From positions 39,603 to 103,602 of the forward strand of contig PLTD01000206.1 of assembly GCA_003165335.1 (NCBI GenBank): a DNA stretch of 64,000 nt, read 5' to 3'. The stretch's first letter is position 1; each line of letters opens with the position of its first letter. The notes under the pieces were generated by a model. It saw only the letters and a program-made list of their open reading frames with translations, made no database searches and was not told the origin of the DNA. This stretch comes from Rhodospirillales bacterium (GTDB taxonomy: Bacteria; Pseudomonadota; Alphaproteobacteria; BOG-932; Roseiterribacteraceae). A program made the translations under genes and the position numbers. This document shows, piece after piece, positions 59,699 to 64,000 of the stretch.

Positions 59699-60808
59699 TC
59701 AGGATTCAGCGAAGAGCTGAACCGAGGCACCCGCAACTGCAGCGTCATTGCATGCAACGCCGACCGCTATCCGCGGTACGGGAATACCATAGCCAGCAAC
59801 CGCTTGAGCCACCGACCCCGCGCGTGCTGCGGCCAAATCGAACCGCGTCAGGCCGGCAGACGCATTCGTTTCGATATCGCCATGTCCAAATATGCGAATG
59901 GTGCCTTTAGCAGCGCGAATCGTGGGCATGGCATCCGCTAGTATCGCCAAGTTTCCGGCGCTCATCGCCGAAGAGCCCGGGTCAAAATGGATAATCGCAG
60001 CTGGTTCCGCATCGACAGGCTTTTCAGTCAAGCAAGGCGATCCGTCTTCGGTTCGCGATGCGACCGCAGCGGCCTTCGATACCGACGCCGGAGTAACCGG
60101 CGCCTTGCTGTTAATAGGGATGCTAATAGTCACCGGCGCGCTGTCCACCGACGGTGCCTCAGGACTGGCGGGAGATACGTCCTTGGCCTTCTCACGATCA
60201 GCAACCAAAGATTTTTCAAGTGTCGCGGCTTCTGCAAAGGTCGGCATATTAACCGGCCGCGGCGGCACCTGCGCTAGATTGGGGTAGGTTCCATCGTCCT
60301 TAAAAGCCCGCCTCTCGTCAGGAATCGATGGCCCCTCTTCCTTCCCGGCATCGGTTGTTTTGTCACGCGTCCCGCTTTTGGCCGATGCACCGGTCGGATT
60401 TTTCTCTCCGGCGACAACATCCGCGACCGTCGTCGAGGCCTGTGCGCCAGCAACCTGGGGAGCAGGAGCATCAATTGAAGACGATTTTGGCGCCGGGGTA
60501 GGCTCAGCAACAGGCGAACCCGCCTGAGGAAGAGACGGCGGAGTAGCGGGCGCCGCTGGCTGAGGGCTAGCGACAACAGGAGGCGCGGGTTTTGACGGTG
60601 GCGCAGGCGGTTGAGCCTTTGCTTTGAAGGCAGGAACTTCCGTCACGGCGGGCCGAGGAATTGTCGGCTGCACATCCTGGGCATAAGGAACATTGCTGCC
60701 AAACGGCGAAATGCTCTTGACGGTCGAGCAACCGACTAACGCCGTTCCTGCAACCGCCGCTGCGGCTGCGAGACGAAAGGATGATCTGAGGATGATATTC
60801 GATGTCAT
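59699..60808 (-). CDS. Lipoprotein with Pro/Ala-rich linker and OmpA-like C-terminal domain
   Basis: A 369-residue envelope lipoprotein. The signal sequence ends in a lipobox (TALVGCS, Cys near residue 26). Residues about 55-250 are low complexity, rich in Pro, Ala, Thr, Ser and Lys. The C-terminal 120 residues show an OmpA-like peptidoglycan-associated fold: IIHFDPGSSAMSAGNLAILADAMPTI, IRIFGHGDIET, then LAAARAGSVAQAVAGYGIP. The peptidoglycan-binding Asp/Arg pair is not certain. I start at ATG 60806-60808; an upstream frame to 60913 has no ribosome site. It is followed by hom with almost no gap, and is divergent from phaC. Confidence 0.8.
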   Translation of the reverse strand: MTSNIILRSSFRLAAAAAVAGTALVGCSTVKSISPFGSNVPYAQDVQPTIPRPAVTEVPAFKAKAQPPAPPSKPAPPVVASPQPAAPATPPSLPQAGSPVAEPTPAPKSSSIDAPAPQVAGAQASTTVADVVAGEKNPTGASAKSGTRDKTTDAGKEEGPSIPDERRAFKDDGTYPNLAQVPPRPVNMPTFAEAATLEKSLVADREKAKDVSPASPEAPSVDSAPVTISIPINSKAPVTPASVSKAAAVASRTEDGSPCLTEKPVDAEPAAIIHFDPGSSAMSAGNLAILADAMPTIRAAKGTIRIFGHGDIETNASAGLTRFDLAAARAGSVAQAVAGYGIPVPRIAVGVACNDAAVAGASVQLFAES

Positions 60809-60975
60809 GGCAAATCCGTTTGAACTCGCACTCCTGTAGCAGAAGCGGAAGGGGCGGTGCAAAGAAACAGGAAGGCTGTTAAAAGCTCCTAGTTCAACTG
60901 CTCGCAAAATCATGTCGTCGTCTAGCGGTAAAATGACCGGCGAATAAAGCTCTCCGCAGGCACAAGAGGTATTGC

Positions 60976-62802
60976 ATGACGAACAATGCTGAATCGAAAC
61001 CGGTTAGAGGTTCCGAAGACAGGCCCATAAAGGTACCTGACCCGGTCGAGATGGGCCATGCGTTGACGCGATTGGCGGAGCGCGGACAGGCACTTGTGAC
61101 CGAGTTCCTGGAACGGCAAGCAACGTCCAAGGACGGCGGACAGATCGACAAACTCAATATCGGCGGCGCATTCTTCGAGATGACTGCACGAATGCTTGCT
61201 GATCCGGCGCGTCTCATGCAGGCTCAAATGCAGCTTTGGCAGGATTATATTGCCCTGGTTGGCACCGCAACCCGTCGTTTCATGGGTGAGCAGACCGAAC
61301 CGATTGTCAAACCAGCCAAAGAAGACAAGCGTTTCCGCGATCCCGCGTGGCAGGAAGGCGCAATCTTCGACTTTATTAAACAGTCCTACCTTTTGAGCGC
61401 GCGCTGGATGCAGTCAGTGGTCAAAGACGTTGAGGGACTCGATGAAAAGACCGCGCAGAAGGTCGATTTCTATACGCGGCAGTTTGTCGATGCAGTGGCC
61501 CCGTCGAATTTCGTTCTGACCAACCCCGAGGTCCTTCGCACGACCCTTGAGACCGGTGGCGAGAATCTTGTGAAGGGTCTTGAGCATCTCCTGGAAGATC
61601 TGGAGCGCGGCAAGGGGCAGCTTCTGATAAAGATGACCGACCCCAATGCTTTCCGAATCGGCGAGAACATCGCGCTCGCACCGGGAAAGGTTGTCTACCA
61701 AAACGCACTGATGCAACTCTTGCAGTACAACCCCACCACCGAGCAGGTCCACAAGCGCCCGCTGGTGATTATTCCGCCCTGGATCAACAAGTTCTACATC
61801 CTCGATCTTCGTCCTGAAAATTCGTTCGTCCGATGGGCTGTCGATCAAGGCCACACGGTATTCGTCGTCTCCTGGGTTAATCCCGACGCAAGTCAGGCCG
61901 CGATGAATTTCGACGACTACCTGAAACTCGGCTTTCTGGACGTTCTCGATGCTGTCGAGCAGGCCACCGGCGAACGTGAATGCAATATGATCGGCTATTG
62001 CCTCGGAGGTACGCTTCTGGCGTCGGGCCTGGCGGTACTTGCGGCGAAGAAACAGCAAAAGCGAGTCGCGTCGGCAACATATTTCGTCGCATTGGTCGAC
62101 TTCAACGACGTTGGAGAGGTGCGCGTTTTCATAGACGAAGCGCAGCTCGCGGCCTTGGACGATAAAATGAAAAGCCAGGGCTATCTCGACGCTAAAGACC
62201 TCTACACTACCTTTAACATGCTTCGCGCGAACGATCTGATCTGGTCCTTTGTAGTAAATAACTATCTTTTAGGGAAAGAGCCGTTCCCTTTCGACCTTCT
62301 ATACTGGAACTCGGATTCCACGCGCATGCCGGCTGCAATGCACAGTTTTTACCTTCACAATATGTATCAGAAAAATCTTTTGGCTCAGCCCGGGGGAATA
62401 ACGCTTCAGGGCGTTCCGATCGATCTCGGCAGGATCAAGACGCCCAGCTATATCATCGCGACCAAAGAGGACCACATCGCACCATGGAACTCGGTTTACG
62501 CAGGAACGCAGTTGTACAATGGTCCACGCCGGTTCGTTCTGGGCGCATCGGGTCATATCGCCGGAGTCGTCAACCCGCCGGCTGCGCACAAATATGGTTA
62601 TTGGACCAACGATGAGTTACCACCGGATCCGGAAAGCTGGCTGAGCGGTGCGGAGAAACATGACGGGTCATGGTGGAGCGACTGGCAGAAATGGGTAGCT
62701 CCACACGGTGGCAAAATGGTTGCCGCTCGAACCCCCGGTGACGGCGCATTGATCCCGATAGAGGACGCACCGGGAAGCTACGTCAAACAGCGAGCAATGT
62801 AG
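60976..62802 (+). CDS. phaC: Class I poly(R)-hydroxyalkanoate synthase
   Basis: Polymerises 3-hydroxyacyl-CoA into storage polyester at the granule surface. An N-terminal domain (about 1-240) is followed by an alpha/beta-hydrolase domain. The catalytic triad is visible: Cys342 in IGYCLGGTLL (the lipase-box-like motif with Cys replacing Ser), Asp499 in IATKEDHIAPW, and His527 in GASGHIAGVVNPP. The KRPLVIIPPWINKFYILDL segment is typical of class I. At 608 aa it is usual. No phaA, phaB, phasin or phaR is adjacent; they must lie elsewhere. It ends 5 nt before the convergent carbonic anhydrase. Confidence 0.96.
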   Translation: MTNNAESKPVRGSEDRPIKVPDPVEMGHALTRLAERGQALVTEFLERQATSKDGGQIDKLNIGGAFFEMTARMLADPARLMQAQMQLWQDYIALVGTATRRFMGEQTEPIVKPAKEDKRFRDPAWQEGAIFDFIKQSYLLSARWMQSVVKDVEGLDEKTAQKVDFYTRQFVDAVAPSNFVLTNPEVLRTTLETGGENLVKGLEHLLEDLERGKGQLLIKMTDPNAFRIGENIALAPGKVVYQNALMQLLQYNPTTEQVHKRPLVIIPPWINKFYILDLRPENSFVRWAVDQGHTVFVVSWVNPDASQAAMNFDDYLKLGFLDVLDAVEQATGERECNMIGYCLGGTLLASGLAVLAAKKQQKRVASATYFVALVDFNDVGEVRVFIDEAQLAALDDKMKSQGYLDAKDLYTTFNMLRANDLIWSFVVNNYLLGKEPFPFDLLYWNSDSTRMPAAMHSFYLHNMYQKNLLAQPGGITLQGVPIDLGRIKTPSYIIATKEDHIAPWNSVYAGTQLYNGPRRFVLGASGHIAGVVNPPAAHKYGYWTNDELPPDPESWLSGAEKHDGSWWSDWQKWVAPHGGKMVAARTPGDGALIPIEDAPGSYVKQRAM

Positions 62803-62806
62803 TCGC

Positions 62807-63346
62807 TCAGTCCCAGGGGCGCGAGTGCGGGATTCCGGTTCGATATTCCCTGCCCAACTCATAATAGTGTTCGACGCCCGATAGGAAGTAGTGCCGATCC
62901 TGCTCGCTCATCATGCGCCAGAACTTGGCGGGACGGCCGGCCCAAACCTCCCCAGAACCAACGATTTTCTTGGGCGAAATAAACGCTCCGGCCGCAACCA
63001 TCGCGCCGGTCTCAACCACCGCATCATCCATAATGCACGCTGTCATCCCGACCATGGCACCGTCCTTGATCGTGCAGGCATGGATCATCGCCATGTGCCC
63101 AATCATCACATTGTCGCCGATTTCAGTTCCGCGGCCTTCACGAGCAACGTGTACGACCGTGCCATCCTGAATATTGGTTCGCGCCCCGACACGAATATAG
63201 TTTGTATCCCCGCGCAACACGCAGCCGAACCAGATGCTGGCCCCGGCCCCGATTACAACGTCGCCGATAATTGTTGCATTATCGGCAATGAAGGCGTCAG
63301 GGGCGATTTGCGGCAATTTGCCGGCGAATGGCAGTATCAGAGGCAT
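62807..63346 (-). CDS. Gamma-carbonic-anhydrase family protein
   Basis: A left-handed beta-helix trimer of the gamma-CA (YrdA/CaiE-like) family. The three zinc ligands are present: His66 in VVHVAREG, and His84 and His89 in GHMAMIHA. Hexapeptide repeats are obvious throughout (ATIIGDVVIGAGASIWFGCVLRGD). Gamma-CA activity is only sometimes present in this family, so the enzyme may have no CO2-hydratase activity. At 179 aa it is a short type lacking the extra acidic loop of archaeal Cam. Its ATG overlaps the argC stop by one base (TAATG). Confidence 0.92.
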   Translation of the reverse strand: MPLILPFAGKLPQIAPDAFIADNATIIGDVVIGAGASIWFGCVLRGDTNYIRVGARTNIQDGTVVHVAREGRGTEIGDNVMIGHMAMIHACTIKDGAMVGMTACIMDDAVVETGAMVAAGAFISPKKIVGSGEVWAGRPAKFWRMMSEQDRHYFLSGVEHYYELGREYRTGIPHSRPWD

Positions 63347-64000
63347 TAAGGGAACATCGCGATTTGTGAAAGACCAGTTGTCTCAGGTATTTGCAACATA
63401 ACATTCATATTTTGTATTGCCTGTCCGGAGGCACCTTTTACCAAATTATCGATCACCGAAACAAGAATGGCCCGTCCGGGTACCCGATCGGCGAACACCC
63501 CAATAAGCGCCATGTTGGATCCCCGTACGTGGCGCGTGGATGGTGCAGTACCTTCAGGGGTCACCCGAACGAAAGGCTCATCAACATAGGTGTTTTCGAG
63601 CGTATGCCGCATATCCGCAGCCGAACATCCTGGCGTCAGTCTCACATAGATGGTCGACAAGATTCCACGATTCATTGGCATCAAATGCGGCGTGAACACG
63701 ATCTTGAGTTCGCGTCCCACCACCGAGCTAAGTTCCTGTTCGATCTCGGGGGCGTGGCGGTGCTTAGCGATCCCGTAGGCGTGGATTCCTTCCGACACTT
63801 CGCCGTAAAGAGAGTCTTGTTTGGCCTCGCGGCCGGCTCCGCTGACTCCGGATTTAGCGTCGATAATGATTTCGTCGGGATCGATCAGACCGGCCCGCAA
63901 TAAGGGAACCAGGGGGAGTTGCGCAGAAGTCGGATAGCATCCTGGATTGGCTATCAGACGTGCCTTCCGGATTGATTCCCGCTTGTGCTCGGTTAGGCCA
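63346..64000 (-). CDS. argC: N-acetyl-gamma-glutamyl-phosphate reductase, 5' end outside the window
   Basis: NADPH-dependent reduction step of arginine synthesis. The reading frame is open to base 64000, so the N-terminal Rossmann part is missing. The active-site Cys lies in LIANPGCYPTSAQ (about 63945). DAKSGVSGAGREAK, HRHAPEIEQELS with its conserved His, and FTPHLMPMNRGILSTIYV are the diagnostic segments. About 217 residues are seen out of roughly 310-350. It overlaps the carbonic anhydrase start by one base. Confidence 0.95.
   Translation of the reverse strand, partial: GLTEHKRESIRKARLIANPGCYPTSAQLPLVPLLRAGLIDPDEIIIDAKSGVSGAGREAKQDSLYGEVSEGIHAYGIAKHRHAPEIEQELSSVVGRELKIVFTPHLMPMNRGILSTIYVRLTPGCSAADMRHTLENTYVDEPFVRVTPEGTAPSTRHVRGSNMALIGVFADRVPGRAILVSVIDNLVKGASGQAIQNMNVMLQIPETTGLSQIAMFP

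Noticed and set aside
1-64000. CRISPR arrays, tRNA/rRNA genes, insertion sequences, prophage or toxin-antitoxin pairs
   Set aside because: None visible by eye on either strand; a tRNA scan and IS search would settle this.

Overview
The window is a chromosomal segment of an alphaproteobacterium, most likely a member of the Sphingomonadales. This is inferred from remembered gene order, not from a search: ppiD-trpEGDC, gltX-gltA next to lpxB-lpxI-lpxA-fabZ-skp-bamA-rseP-dxr-cdsA-uppS-frr-pyrH-tsf-rpsB, proS-lolC-lolD-dnaE, and phaC beside a gamma-carbonic anhydrase and argC. A GAAC-N7-GAAC LexA box, the alphaproteobacterial type, lies in front of lexA. I see no tRNA, rRNA, CRISPR array, insertion sequence or prophage.

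Layout. 1-3398 (minus): 5' part of pyrG, secG, tpiA, a TerB-like protein and a CPA1 Na+/H+ antiporter. 3465-9419 (plus): a PpiD/SurA-type periplasmic foldase translationally coupled to trpE, trpG, trpD and trpC. 9422-22505 (almost all minus): an accessory block with a frameshifted MAPEG gene, a Rieske oxygenase, a DUF2189 membrane protein, SelO, a large flavin/Fe-S ene-reductase, a cytochrome P450 with a divergent AraC regulator (plus), a VOC protein, a PRC-barrel protein and a large GH63-like glucosidase. 22719-28461: SOS-regulated lexA, an MGDG-synthase-like glycosyltransferase, a ferritin-like protein, a three-PAS histidine kinase and an SRAP/YedK DNA-crosslink protein.

28986-45169 is core metabolism and envelope. 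gltX and gltA run on plus. A long minus-strand run then encodes lipid A synthesis (lpxA, lpxI, lpxB), fatty-acid dehydration (fabZ), outer-membrane protein delivery (skp, bamA), the site-2 protease rseP, isoprenoid and undecaprenyl-PP synthesis (dxr, uppS), phospholipid precursor synthesis (cdsA) and translation (frr, tsf, rpsB), with UMP kinase (pyrH). 45382-46420 holds two small exported proteins. 46427-60808 (minus) reads OmpA-like lipoprotein, hom, glpX, recJ, a frameshifted SRPBCC gene, fhs, proS, lolC, lolD and dnaE. 60976-64000 has phaC (plus), then a gamma-carbonic anhydrase and the 3' part of argC (minus).

Most of the window is ordinary and tightly packed, with many 1-8 nt start/stop overlaps that fix reading starts. 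The unusual parts are the oxidative-enzyme block between trpC and lexA, its P450/AraC intergenic region with a tandem repeat, and two genes (MAPEG at 9422-9840, SRPBCC at 54989-55533) that are intact except for one apparently missing base each. I did not find a convincing undescribed multi-gene system; the oxidative block is the best candidate for unknown biochemistry.
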